Origin: Trichodelitschia bisporula
Lineage: Eukaryota > Ascomycota > Dothideomycetes > Phaeotrichales > Phaeotrichaceae
Reading direction: 5' to 3'
Assembly: GCA_010356995.1 (NCBI GenBank)
Contig: ML996688.1
Span: 620,001 to 684,000, forward strand
Length of the DNA stretch: 64,000 bases
In this document: piece by piece, positions 10,889 to 21,800 of the stretch
Layout of the letters: each line of letters begins with the position of its first letter
Position numbering within the stretch: position 1 is the stretch's first letter
Translations under genes and position numbers: made by a program
Notes under the pieces: generated by a model
The model's database searches: none
What the model saw: only the letters and a program-made list of their open reading frames with translations
What the model was told of the DNA's origin: nothing

Positions 10889-11738
10889 GTCGTCAACTGT
10901 CTTTACGTCATTCTTTTTCTGACTACACTGTCAAAGTCTGGAACCAGATACACCGGTACATACCTGGTTCATGCCAATGCACCGAGTTCCGGAGGGGGCG
11001 AAACCCGAACCAGGTGATACTTTGGTGCGCTAAGAGGTGTAGCAACCTGAGTTCAAGTTCACGAAGGGGGTGTCCGGTATCTGCGATCTGGCGACTGACA
11101 GCTTCCCGAGTGGGATTTAGGGGCCTCTCCACTGATCTGAATGTCGACCTGACCTCCCTCGCAGTGATATCACCGAGGGCTGTTGCTGGAACGACGTTAG
11201 AATAAAATGTGGAGATCAAAGTTGCGATGTGGTCATGCCGGTGTCGATCGTCGATGACAGGCCTCTAGAACTAAGAGAGAAGTTGATGGGCGGACCGGCC
11301 CCTCCCGATGAAGTAATGGGATCGCTCCCGCAGATCAATCAAATCCCAAAAAATCCCCGCTCACCCAGTACTCACCCAGGTTCTGGTTGGTTTAGGAGCT
11401 ACCCTTAGCCTGAAAGCAAGAAAACCGGCGGGTTGCAGTTCGGACAACATGGATTTCAATTGGGGTATGCAGAATACTGTGGTACCTGCAGCCCCGCGTA
11501 TGATGACAGACTGGCTATCGTGAGTCGTGATGGTTCATCCTATCCCCGCAGTGGTAGTTCATCGGCCGTCTTATTGTACCTTTGATCGGCAGCGCCGAGC
11601 ATCGCCAATTAGTTTGCCAGCCAGCGGCCACTCCATCTATACATTCTCGCCTCTAGTACACGCAAGAAAGTACTTTCCCGGACCCGCTGCGTCCCAAGCA
11701 CTTGGTAATATTGCACAAACAGAAACTTAACCAGAATC
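10889..11738. other. Spacer, probable GT8 promoter
   Basis: About 0.85 kb between the GT8 start and the PEX3 stop, both on the minus strand. No supported gene. Confidence 0.6.
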
Positions 11739-13487
11739 CTACTCCTGTGCCGTAGCTCGGCCCCATGCCGACTCCATGTCCAACTCCGGTATGGTATCGA
11801 GCCCGTTTACAGTCTCTGGCACGAGCTCCTCCACTTCGGCCGCCCGACCTGGACCAGCTGGCGTTGCGCCGGCTGTCGAAGTGGCAGGGTGGCTCGACGT
11901 TGATGCATTGTGCTCTAAGCCCTCCGTTGCAGCACCGGCATCCACCGGCTCGAAATCAAAATTGCTGCTGTACACGACAGCGGCAAACGCCTCGAGATCC
12001 TTGACGCCCTCCATAGCCGTCAAGTATTCGTTAGAAGCTCCACTTCCTATGATGTGAGCCTGCCGGCTGAAAATTGCCAGCGTGCTGGCGACCTTTGCTT
12101 TTGCTTCGGAACCAGGCCCGACGATTTCATGTACGCGGGCAGGATCGGCGGATGGCGGAGGTATCTTGTACGCCAAAGCGGCCACCTTGGTGTCGATGAG
12201 GAGAGAGAAGGCCGAATCGAGGATGAGGGTGAGGACGTGAGTGAAGGCCGGAGAATCGATAAGGTCAGAAGTTTCATCCAATAACCGGCGGAGGGCTGGA
12301 GAGCTGGGCGACGCTTCATTCGGGCCCACCATCCCAGAGGCTTGCAGCACATAATCTTCCTGATCAGTGGGAGGAAGAAGGCAACTCAGCCACTTATGGC
12401 TCCTGGTGTGCGGTTAGCCCCTGCTCCTGACAACAGATGATGCACGAACTTCCGTTCCTCCTCGGTGAACCCTTCGACCTTCTTGCGGACCAAGACCGTA
12501 AGCTCTGACAACCGCTGCAGCGTGATGTCCTCTCTCGGATTCAGAGGTCCAAACACCTCCTTGACTGCGGCAGTCACCTTCTCAATGATGTCCTTGCACC
12601 CCCTGTGGAGCAGCCACCAGCTGAAGGACAGGTATTTCCGATTGGTATCGAAATCGTTGCCATATGCTTGGTCAAAGTTGTCGTCATCATGGTTCTCGAG
12701 ACTGATGCCCGACTCCTGGCGGGGGGGCGAGGCAAGGGAGACGACACTTGCAAGATAGTTGCGGCGGCCCAGAAGATTAAGCTGGATCCGGGTCAGGAGC
12801 GCGAGAAGGGCCAAAGTATAGACGAGGCTGAAGGCGCGAGCGATTGCTAACGGGATGAGCTGTGCGAAGTGCAGACGGGGCGAAGAACTCACAAGTGATC
12901 TTCATATCATTCCACAGCTGTGCCTTGCTCTTCTTGGACCGCAATGGTGGGGGTCGTAGCGAAGCATCGCCAGGTGCAATTCCAGCCTCGGCCAGTTGGC
13001 TGGCATGGACGTAGCTGTCGCTCTGGAAGCTTGTCAAGCTCCGTTGATCATCCTCGGTCACGCTAGGCGGCGCTGATGGTTGGTCGACGGTTGACACCTC
13101 TGACGCGCCGACGCTCTTTGACAGCCTCTCGGCCTTTTGTCTCTGCAACTCCCCCAGGATTTGTTCTACAGGCAACGCTTCGAGGACATTCTCGGTGGCG
13201 GTAGGAAGGATGGCGAGCACGGTAAAGGTGCAGTCTTCTTGATTCTGCTCGAAGCGGCGACGAAGGCTAGACACGAGCATCAGCATTTGTGAGAGGACAG
13301 CTTCGGACATCAAGTTTCAAATGCCATACTTTTCCTTTGCAATGCGATCATCGCTCATGCGCTGCCTCGTCTCCACCACCTTTCCCAACACATAGTTGGT
13401 GGCCAGATAGCCAGCACCGAGGACACCAGCGCCGATGGCGAAGTTGGCGCGATTACGCTTCAACCATTGGCGTGCGGACGCGATCAT
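11739..13487 (-). CDS. PEX3: Peroxin-3, peroxisomal membrane biogenesis factor
   Basis: Pex3 sits in the peroxisomal membrane and docks Pex19 with its membrane-protein cargo. Four exons (13330-13487, 12893-13266, 12446-12846, 11739-12392) give 528 residues. The N-terminus has the targeting signal and membrane anchor: basic WLKRNRANF, then the Gly-rich hydrophobic stretch AIGAGVLGAGYLATNYVLG. Intron 1 (63 bases) restores the family block AKENLRRRFEQNQEDC; without it the frame stops. Intron 2 (46 bases, acceptor CGTTAG) gives KITSIARAFSLVYTLALL. Intron 3 (53 bases, branch GCTAAC) gives EERKF-WLSCLLPPTDQEDYVL, and these joins match fungal Pex3. A Ser/Thr-rich linker lies near residues 120-160, and the last 70 residues are acidic and disordered. 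The neighbours show no functional link. Confidence 0.95.
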
Positions 13488-15181
13488 TGTGATAGCTCAA
13501 CACGGGGTCATTAGACGCGCCAGGGTTTAGTGAGGAGAAGTCGTGAGGCGCGGGATGTGGAGCGGGGAGGAGTTCGTGGAGGTTTCTTTGGATGAATTGT
13601 GCTGTACAAGGGGGTTGGTTGGAGGTGCGTTCGAGTCGATAGTATAGGGCTGCGATTCGTCGAGATTGGGCGTTATTTTCTACTGGATGCACTGGATGTT
13701 GTTTGAGCCAGCCTCTTCTTTTCGTCTCGTTCGTCACTTTTTGGGGGGGGCGAGCTGTTGCTCAGTAAGGATTAGGACAAGTCTGTCCCATGCGCCGGGG
13801 ACCGATAGGTAAGGGTATGTGTGTGTGCGTGTGTGTGTGGTAGGTGGGCGATGCGGCGGTGCGGCCGAGGCCCAAGGGAAATGCGCGTGAAGGTGACCGG
13901 CAGCCCATTACTGGGCCACAAGCCGCTTCATACTCTCTGGGAGAGGCTATGGAGCTTCGAGAGCGTGGAGCTTCTCCAGCTCTGCCATGAACCGGGGGGC
14001 ACGAGGTGCATTTACTACGGTACGATTGCGTCCATTCTGTGGCTGGTGACCTTTTTCCCCATTATTCCAAGGAATCGGAGATCGTCTGCTTCTGCTGCTT
14101 CGCTTCTTTTTGCGGGGGAAGAAAAAGACACCGTGGGAGACATGCAGACATACAGACGTACAGACATACAGACATACAGACATACAGACATACAGACATA
14201 CAGACATACAGACATCCAGACATCCAGACATCCAGACATCCAGACATCCAGACATCCAGACATCTAGACATCTAGACATCCAGACATCCAGACATCCAGA
14301 CATGCTTCTCGCCAGCCACGACGCTTCTTCTGCCTCGTGCACCGCGACAAAAATGTCCAGTCCATTCCTACGGTAGCGGAGCATACCGACTCCCCTACCT
14401 CACCACCTCATCCCCTCATCCCATCATCCCCTCATTTCGTCACTCCGTCACCACCTCACCACATCGTCACCTCACCACCACTTATCATCTCACTACCGTA
14501 CCGTACGGTATGGTACCTGCCACCTTCTAGAAGCAGGAGGTGACTCCAGAATAGATAGGATGCTCCTTCTTTGGCGGAGTAACAAAGTACAAAAGGTTAC
14601 CGTAAGAGAGAGAGGAGTACGGAGTAGGAAAGCCCACAAACCTGCTTTGTTTGAAGGTGCAGCATCATCAATCATCTCGACCTACCGTACGAAGGTAGGT
14701 ATATATATGTCGGTAGCTGCAGCATCATCTCACCGCGCACAGCCAAACCCTCCAACCCCTCCCCCTCTACCTTTCTCCCCCTCCACCCTCTCCCCCTCCA
14801 TCCCAACTTCTCCAACCCCCCCTCCCCCTCCACCTCCCCTCCTTCTCTTCCTCCACCACCCCCACCCCCCCGCCCCGCCGGCCACCATTCACCCCGACGG
14901 AAAGCACCGCCACCCCGCTCTCTAGACCAATTGTCATCTAGTATTTGAGATCTTGGCCGAAAGCCCACCCCCCACTTTCCCTACGCTTTTCCCCTCCGTC
15001 ACTGAACTGACCACATTCCCGCGTTTCCTTACAAACCACCACCACAACCCCCCCTCACCTCATCCTCCCAATTGCTTCAGTTTTCGCCTGCGCCTTTTCT
15101 CGTTTTGGTCGCCTTCATCCTTTGAGTGGCCTCGTAAAAACGTTGAGCGACCTGAGCGACGCTCAGCCTCATTGCGTGGCC
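13488..15181. other. Repeat-rich divergent spacer of PEX3 and ATG101
   Basis: About 1.7 kb between divergent starts. From left to right it holds a GT-rich run near 13815-13842, the 8-base minisatellite (14141-14304), TCATCCCC/TCACCACC-type repeats (about 14380-14490), a short self-complementary element ACCGTACCGTACGGTATGGT (14495-14514), and a strand-asymmetric pyrimidine tract (about 14740-14880). Open frames here are products of the repeats. It must contain both promoters. Confidence 0.65.
14141..14304. repeat. 8-base minisatellite, about 20 units
   Basis: About 20 head-to-tail copies of an 8-base unit. The first half is mainly CATACAGA and the second half mainly CATCCAGA, with a few CATGCAGA, CGTACAGA and CATCTAGA variants. 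Because 8 is not a multiple of 3, each frame reads the same eight-residue cycle (YRHTDIQT and variants on plus, MSVCLYVC and variants on minus), which creates false open frames on both strands. There are no spacers, so it is not a CRISPR array. Confidence 0.95.
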
Positions 15182-15910
15182 ATGGACCAACGCCGGCTCC
15201 CCGTCCCAGAGTATACGCTCGACATTTTCGCCGACCCCACTTGTGTCAAGGACATCGTCAAAGGTATCTCCCGCCCTTTTGTCTCGTTCTCCGTAACTCA
15301 AACTAATTGCGCTCTGCCTTCAGCTATCCTCCACACAATTTTCTTCCACCGCTACTTCATCCCGACGGTGCCCCTGACGCGCGATGTGCTGGACCAAACC
15401 CTCCCTGCCATCGATGATGTCGATCTCGAGACCCTGATAGACCAACGCGCCACGTCCCTCGTCCGCGCACTAGATACCTCTGGAGCCGCTGTCGGTACCG
15501 TTCCGCGTGCGGGTCAGAGCGGACGTGCTCAGCTCGTCGTTCAGTTCTTCGAAAAGAAGCGAAGAAAAACCTACTTCTTCGGGAAAGCGGATGAAGAGGT
15601 TTGCTGGGAGCAATGGGCCATAGACGTCACGGCTGCAGCTCCGCGAACAGAGACCGGTAAGAAAGTGGCGGATGATGACTCCCGGCCGGTTAGCGTCGGG
15701 CCCAGCTGACATTTGCGCCTAGATCGGATCAAAGTCCGCAAAGCCATGGAGAAGAGCCTGCACAAGGCAGCCATCAAGATTGTGACCATTGTCAACCAGC
15801 ACAAGGAACACATTCCGCCCATCACCACTACCGAAACCAACCCCTTCCCTTATCAGATCTTGATCAACCCCAAGACTGATGGCTGGGGCCCGCGCATGGG
15901 CATCTTCTAA
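15182..15910 (+). CDS. ATG101: Autophagy protein Atg101 (HORMA domain)
   Basis: Atg101 is the HORMA-fold partner of Atg13 in the Atg1/ULK1 initiation complex; budding yeast lacks it and filamentous fungi keep it. Exons 15182-15263, 15324-15656 and 15723-15910 give 200 residues, close to the family length. Conserved blocks run the full length: YTLDIFADPTCVKDIVKAIL, FFHRYFIPTVPLTRDVLD, PAIDDVDLETLIDQRATSLV, QLVVQFFEKKRRKTYFF, ADEEVCWEQWAIDV, RTETDRIKVRKAMEKSL and the C-terminus NPFPYQILINPKTDGWG ending MGIF. Introns are 60 and 66 bases, both with GT..AG ends. The start is the first ATG in frame and opens with MDQRRLP, as in other fungal members. HORMA proteins Rev7 and Mad2 were considered, but the C-terminal NPFPYQILI block is specific to Atg101. 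Confidence 0.95.
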
Positions 15911-16291
15911 CAATGTGCCGCCCCAAAAAAAAAGTATTTGAACTGGCCGGGGCTCCGCATTTTGCTTCAACATCTTGCGTGCGGTGGATGCCTGCCCTGA
16001 AAAAGCACGGCGTTCTGGTGGAATTCTGACGACGACATGTACATGAAAAAGATACCCCATAACTCATCAAAAAGATTCTTTGATTGTGGTTCCAGATCCT
16101 GTTGGATTGTGGCAACGGTTCGGCGACTGTTGCGTGGGGTGGACGAAGCTTAGCATCACAATAACATTCGATGCTTCCAGATGACTAGGAAGATGCAGTG
16201 CTTCGTTTTCACCTTTCCCAAGATCTCGCTGTACAACAATTATCCACGTATACGCCAACGGGATCCGCATCCCAGTCGCTTTTGCGCGTCT
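15911..16291. other. Spacer between convergent ATG101 and argJ
   Basis: Holds the two 3' UTRs; an A-run follows the ATG101 stop by about 18 bases. Nothing else seen. Confidence 0.6.
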
Positions 16292-17742
16292 CTAGGTCCG
16301 GTAGTCGCCGTTGATGGTCACATATTCGTGACTGAAGTCGCACGTCCAGTACACCGCCTCCTCGCCGGGCGTGTTGCTCAGCTTCACAAGAATCTCCAGG
16401 TCCTCGGCCTCCAAGATCTCCGCCGCCCGCTCTTCGTCCACCTTCTCCGGCTCGCCGTTGACGAGCAACTTCAGCTCGGGGCTGCCATCCGTGGGGATGA
16501 AGCTCACGCTCGTCTCTGTCGGCACCACGCTCTCAACCCCTTCAGCATAACCAGTTGCGCAGAGAATGCGGCCCCAGTTTGCATCCTTGCCGTAAAGGGC
16601 CGTCTTCACTAGCGGAGAGCGCGCGATCGATGCCGCTACCCGCTTGGCGTCCTCATGGCGCTGAGCATTTATGACCTTGATGGTCACGAACTTGGTGGCT
16701 CCTTCGCCGTCACGGACGACAAGCTTCGCCAGGTCCTCGGAAAATGTCGTTAGCGTGTGCTGCATCTCCTTGTACCCGAGACTCTCGGGCCCAGTGATGG
16801 CAGAGCCGCCTGCCGCACCGTTGGCCAGGATGGCAACGGTATCGTTGGTACTGGTATCGCCATCGATGGATATGCTGTTGAAGGACTTGTCGACCGCCGA
16901 CTTCAGGAGCGAAGACAAAGCCGGGGGCGCAATGGGGGCATCGGTACAGAGAATTCCGAGAAGGGTCGCCATGTTGGGGTGGATCATGCCTGCCCCTTTT
17001 GTCATGCCCACGAGGCTGTATGTGGTATTTGGGGACGAAGGGAGGGTGAACTGGCGCGAAAGAAGCTTCGGGAAGGTGTCGGTGGTGCATATCGCACGCG
17101 CAGTACGGAGCCAGTGCGAGTGGGTGGAGCCGAGGTTGGAGTAGGCAGACGGGATCTTGTGGACAATTTTGCGGATCGGAAGCCTGTCAGCCAAAGGCCT
17201 TGAGTCAACATCTAGTCCTAAGTAGCAAGGAATCCATACCTCTGACCGATGACTCCCGTGCTCATGACAAGCGTCCTGCTGCCCTTTCCATCCGAATCGT
17301 ATTGCTCGTCAAAGCAGCGATCGGCCTCCTCACTCATGCGGATCGCATCCTCCACTCCGCCCTTCCCAGTAACGGCATTGGCGCAGCCGGAATTGACCAC
17401 CACACCGCGGATGCCGCCGCCGACTCTGCGCACCAGCATGTCTCGTGAAACGGTGACCGGCGCAGCCTGGAACTTGTTGCGGGTAAAGACGGCAGCGGCA
17501 GCGCAGGGCCGGTCTGAGGCCACGAGCGCGAGGTCATCGAAGCGGGTGTTGGATGCCTTGACGCCCACATGCGCTGATGCGACGACGAAGCCTTGTGGGT
17601 AGGTCCCGCTCGTGGGGACGTACTTTTGCTTTGTGGGGGGAATTGCGCCCTCGCCTGGCGCTGAATATGCCCGCGTCGTGGGGCTCTGGCGGAGGAGAGA
17701 GCGGGGGAGGAGGGCGCGGGGACTGGGGGGTTTGAAGGCCAT
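16292..17742 (-). CDS. argJ: Mitochondrial glutamate N-acetyltransferase / ornithine acetyltransferase (ArgJ type)
   Basis: This enzyme recycles the acetyl group in arginine synthesis: N-acetylornithine plus glutamate gives ornithine plus N-acetylglutamate. The fungal form is bifunctional and mitochondrial. Two exons (17240-17742, 16292-17183) with a 56-base intron give 464 residues. The N-terminus is a basic, Arg/Ser/Leu-rich import sequence (to about residue 32). [12 protein letters not shown]-like and [10 protein letters not shown] blocks mark the alpha half. [15 protein letters not shown] holds the self-cleavage site between Ala240 and Thr241, Thr241 becoming the N-terminal nucleophile of the beta chain. 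The beta half carries [11 protein letters not shown] and [15 protein letters not shown]. The start is the first ATG of the frame (17742); upstream codons in frame lack ATG. The divergent spacer to RPN11 carries two TGACTC sites, fitting cross-pathway (Gcn4/CpcA) control. Confidence 0.96.
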
Positions 17743-18461
17743 TGTGGAGAATTTTTGGGGATGGAGGGCTTGGGTCGGGTACGTATCTATGCTGCTGCGA
17801 TGTGGAGAGGCCCTGCTTTGCGGAGGGGAGCTACTCGTATCTGTCGGAGAAAGGAATGTCCGACTCAATGCGGGGCAATTCGCCTGAGAAGAAGTGACGA
17901 GAGAGAGATGCACGGCTCGATTGAAGAGCAGTTACTGACGGCAGGTATGGACCTTGACCTTGAGGGAGTGATGAACTGGAGGGAAAGCCCGTTATCAGGG
18001 CGTGACTGGATATATGCGGCTCAGAGGCAGAAAAGCTTGTCCTGCAAGGCTGACTCTGACTTTTCCATCACATGTTCGAATTGACTCTTTCATGCTTAAA
18101 CTTTTGCTATGGATCTTCTGCTAGGCCATAATTGGCTAGAGAATACTGGAAGCTCTCCAAAGCGATTTCGGGGGAAGAGAATGTGTGGCCCGATCGAGTG
18201 GCCCGAAAGTGTGGCACAGGTCCGTACGGGTAGTTGTGGCGCCGTGGCGCTTGCTTTCTGTTACACTTGAGTCCTCAGGCATCAAGTGACTTCAGGCACC
18301 GTTATTCAACTCCATAGCAAGCATCCCAAGCTCACCATCAACACCGCCACCACCCATCAGTCCCATCTCCGCCACTGCCGACCTTAACACCGTCGTATAC
18401 ACCATAGTTTCAACCTACGAGTCCGCCCATCCCCCTACTTTTACACGTCTCGGCCGCCACC
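17743..18461. promoter_or_regulatory. Divergent spacer argJ / RPN11 with two TGACTC sites
   Basis: About 0.72 kb shared by the argJ and RPN11 starts. TGACTC occurs at 18051-18056 and 18082-18087, about 310-345 bases upstream of argJ. TGACTC is the core bound by Gcn4 and its fungal homologues CpcA/CPC1 upstream of amino acid genes, so a role in argJ control is a reasonable guess. Chance occurrence of a 6-base motif is not excluded. The RPN11 side has a long C-rich leader from about 18340 to 18460. I saw no Rpn4-type proteasome element (GGTGGCAAA). Confidence 0.4.
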
Positions 18462-19669
18462 ATGGACGAACGGTTCAACCGCATGCTGCAAGCCGCGCAG
18501 AGCATGCGCTCTGGAGGCGCCGGAGGTGTAAGTCTCCTTCCCACACCAAGTCTTTATGCTCCATCTCGCGGGGCAGAGCTGCGGTGATGAGATAGGGGTC
18601 TTGAACGTGCGTACAGTGCTAACACCGACAGGACTCCAACCTGATCGACAACTCCGAAACCGTCTACATCTCCTCGCTCGCCCTGCTCAAGATGCTGAAG
18701 CACGGCCGCGCCGGCGTGCCCATGGAAGTCATGGGTCTGATGCTGGGCGAGTTTGTGGACGACTACACGGTGCGCGTGGTGGATGTGTTTGCCATGCCGC
18801 AGAGCGGAACGGGCGTCAGCGTCGAGGCGGTCGACCCCGTCTTCCAGACCAAGATGATGGACATGTTGCGGCAAACGGGACGGTGAGAAAAACAGCGGTA
18901 TCTCGCTCAAGGCTCTATATACTGACGACTGAACAGGCCTGAGGTGGTGGTTGGCTGGTACCACTCGCATCCCGGCTTCGGCTGCTGGCTGTCGTCCGTC
19001 GACATCAACACCCAGCAGTCATTCGAGCAGCTCACGCCGCGCGCCGTCGCCGTCGTCGTCGACCCGATTCAGTCGGTGAAGGGTAAGGTGGTCATCGACG
19101 CCTTCCGCCTCATCAACCCGCAGACCATCATGATGGGTCACGAGCCGCGCCAGACGACGTCCAATGTCGGCCACCTCAACAAGCCGTCGATACAAGCCCT
19201 CATCCACGGCCTCAACCGCCACTACTACAGCATCGCGATTAACTACCGGAAAACGCATCTGGAGGAGAACATGTTGATGAACTTGCATAAGCACGTCTGG
19301 ACTGAGGCGCTGGAGATGAACGACTTCCGGGTCGAGGGCGGGAAGAACCGCGACAGGTTAAACAAGCTTGTCTCGCTGGCTGAGGGCTACGAGAGGCGCG
19401 TCAAGGAGGAGTCAGAGCTCACCAAAGATCAGCTGAAGACGCGATACGTGGGCAAGATCGACCCTAAGAAGCGTACGTTTTGTGTTTCTCATGGCCACAG
19501 TAGCTAACAAGGCTCAGACATCGAGGACATCAGCCAGCAGCTACTCGAGGACAACCTCGTCGCCGTGTCGAAGCAGATGATCGACAAGGAGGCGTCGGTG
19601 CCGTCGGCCAACGCGGCGGGCAACGGGCACTCCAACGGCGGCGAGATGGAGATTGACGAGGAGCTGTAG
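18462..19669 (+). CDS. RPN11: 26S proteasome lid deubiquitinase Rpn11 (JAMM metalloprotease)
   Basis: Rpn11 removes ubiquitin chains from substrates as they enter the proteasome. Four exons (18462-18527, 18632-18882, 18937-19472, 19518-19669) give 334 residues. The JAMM zinc site is complete: Glu54 in [12 protein letters not shown] and His115, His117, Asp128 in [18 protein letters not shown]. Further blocks nearly identical across eukaryotes are [38 protein letters not shown] and [20 protein letters not shown]. The introns are 104, 54 and 45 bases; the first has a GCTAAC branch site. The C-terminal helix is followed by an unusual low-complexity end (Ala/Asn/Gly/Ser, then MEIDEEL). Divergent from argJ. 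UBP6, the other main proteasome-bound deubiquitinase, lies 32 kb further on. Confidence 0.97.
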
Positions 19670-19812
19670 AGGGGACGATGCCAGCAGATGCGTGGGTTAG
19701 ATCGACCGCTGTATAGTATCTAATGGCTATTCGGGTCCGGCTAGAACACGGTTGCATGGCGCTCAGGGCTGGGTTGTGGATAGCATATCAATGCGTGGTG
19801 AGTGTTTCCCTC

Positions 19813-21800
19813 TTACAGGTTTGCCTGCGTCGCTCCCCTCCCGTCCTCGCCCATGGCGATCTTGCGATCCCACGCCGCGCTCTCTGTCCACAAGCGCTCC
19901 AGATCTTCCCTCTCAGTACTCTTCCCCCTCTCGTATGCAACCCACCGCCACGCCACCTCCCGCGCAACCCCGTTCCCATCCCGCCGCGCGTCTTCCACCA
20001 GCAGCACCGCCGCAACGACCCACTCCAGTCCTTCTAGTACCCTACGACCACGATACTTGATCTCCTCCTCGCCACGCTCCCAAATCGCCTCCAAGAAGCG
20101 CACCTCGTGCCCAAGGGCCGCGCGAATGCCCTCCCACTCCGCCTCCCACGTGTCCGTATTCTCCTTCACCCATCTCACAAACGTACGCTTTGCCAGCGGC
20201 CCTTCTCTCCCACACACAACCCGCGCCACATCCGCAGCCATGACATCCATGGTGCCCTCCCAAATCGCATTCACGATCCCATCCCTCAGAAGCCTTGCCA
20301 CATTGATCTCCTGCTCATCTTCCACATATCCGACGCCTCCCATCGCCTCCACCGCTTTCACCAGCCCCGCAACCGCCCTATCCGCGCACCTCGCCTTCGC
20401 CACAGGGGTCAAAAGCCGGAGCAGCAAGCGAGCCCCCTCCGTACTTCCGACCAGACCTTTAATACCTGCCCTCCCAGATACAGAGTGGAATGACACCAGC
20501 CGCTCCACCACGCCCAGCAGCGCAACGACAAAAAAGGCCAGCGCCATCGCCCCAGCGTAGCGCACGCTCTCCGCCGCCAGCGCGCGCATATGCGCCGGCA
20601 CATCGACGAGCAATTTACCCTGGACCCTGCGCACGCGCGCCCAGGCGCGGTTAATCGCCAGCCCGCGGCCCCAGCCGCCGCACGCGCCGATGGCAGTTTG
20701 CACACGCGTGATGGTGAGTACGGTGGCAATCTCGCGCACGCCCGCGCCAAGCGCGCCGATGCGCCATGCGCGCATGTCCCGTAGGACTAACTCTGCGGTA
20801 GGAAGGGGCCGGGTGCCGAGCTTGTTCTTCAGGCGTTGGATGGAAACCCCGTTGGATTCGATGCCGCCGGCGGGGGAGGCACGATGCAACGGGGCGTAAA
20901 AGGCGCTTATCACGCCGGGTGCTTCGGCGGCGAGGAGAATGGTCATTTGTGCATCGGTTGCGCTAGAGAACCACTTGAACCCGCTGATGAGATACGGACC
21001 TAGGGCGTTGCCGTCGGCGTCTGTTCGCGGGTCATTTGGGCCGAAGGGTGCGAGGCGCGCTACTGTTTCTGTGTTACGGACGTCGCTGCCGCCTGGGCGC
21101 TCGGTCATCCACTGCCCGCTGGTCCAGGCGACTTTGGGATCCAGGTTGGTTAGGCGGGAAAAGGCGTGGGCGAAGACGGCACGTTCGAGTGAGGGGAGGG
21201 TGGGGTCGGATAGATGGCAGGAGAGGAGGGCGGCGGCGCCGTCAGCCATGGCTAGCGGACAGGAGGTGAGTGCGCACGAGGCGGCCCAGAGATGGTTAGC
21301 TAAGAACTGACTTGTGCGTGCTATGTATGTCGCGAAGGGGAGGTGGGGGGCCGCGACTAGGCCGCTACGTTGGGCAAGGCTTTGCAAGATCTGCCAGCCA
21401 GGGGGGGTGCGGAGGGTTTGCGTCGGCGCACCGAAGGTTGTGTGCGTTGCGAGAGTTGGGGGATGGGCTTCGGCGTTTGAAACGTAAGCGAAGATTTCCG
21501 GGGTGAGGATACTAGCGGCGAAGGGGGCGAGAGTTGAGTATAATGCCGGTTGCTCGGCTTTGGGGATGTAGACTGAGGAGTGTTAATTGTCTTCTGTGCG
21601 CGAGGAAGATGACACTGACACTCGAAGATGCGGCGCAAGAAGCGGTCTTCGTGTAATTGATTCTCAAGCTTCGGAGGTGTTTGGAAGAAGCCCTCGGTGC
21701 CGCTGGAGGGCTTCAATTCGCGAGGTAGGGCCATGGAGGCTTCCATGGTGGCCTTCAGTTCGGGAGGTGGGGTCATGGTGGCCTTCACGGTGGCCTTCAT
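19813..21800 (-). CDS. AidB-like acyl-CoA dehydrogenase
   Basis: A flavoprotein of the acyl-CoA dehydrogenase superfamily, closest to the AidB-type group: ANHLWAASCALTSCPLAMADGAA, QWMTERPGGSDV (near residue 213, the flavin/substrate loop) and AVEAMGGVGYVEDEQEINVA with IWEGTMDVMAAD at the C-terminal FAD-binding part. Two exons (21620-21800 and 19813-21572) with a 47-base intron give up to 646 residues. The intron joins LRRIFE to FYIPKAEQPALY. The first exon contains GFFQTPPKLENQLHED, typical of this group. The start is uncertain: the first ATG (21800) and those at 21773 and 21746 all sit in near-identical GCCACCATG contexts, which comes from a local duplication. The substrate is not known; members are often linked to odd or damaged acyl groups. 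A Cys or PTS1 signal at the C-terminus is not seen. Confidence 0.88.

Noticed and set aside
14141-14304. CRISPR-like array
   Set aside because: Units are 8 bases and contiguous with no spacers, and the genome is fungal.
14006-14384. Long overlapping open frames on both strands over the minisatellite
   Set aside because: They only read the 8-base repeat in every frame (cycles such as YRHTDIQT and MSVCLYVC) and have no independent sequence.
15182-15910. HORMA protein Rev7 or Mad2
   Set aside because: The NPFPYQILI and MGIF C-terminal blocks and the full-length match fit Atg101; Rev7 and Mad2 have different safety-belt sequences.
17743-17913. Upstream extension of argJ from a GTG at 17913
   Set aside because: No ATG lies in that part; the ATG at 17742 gives a typical mitochondrial import sequence.
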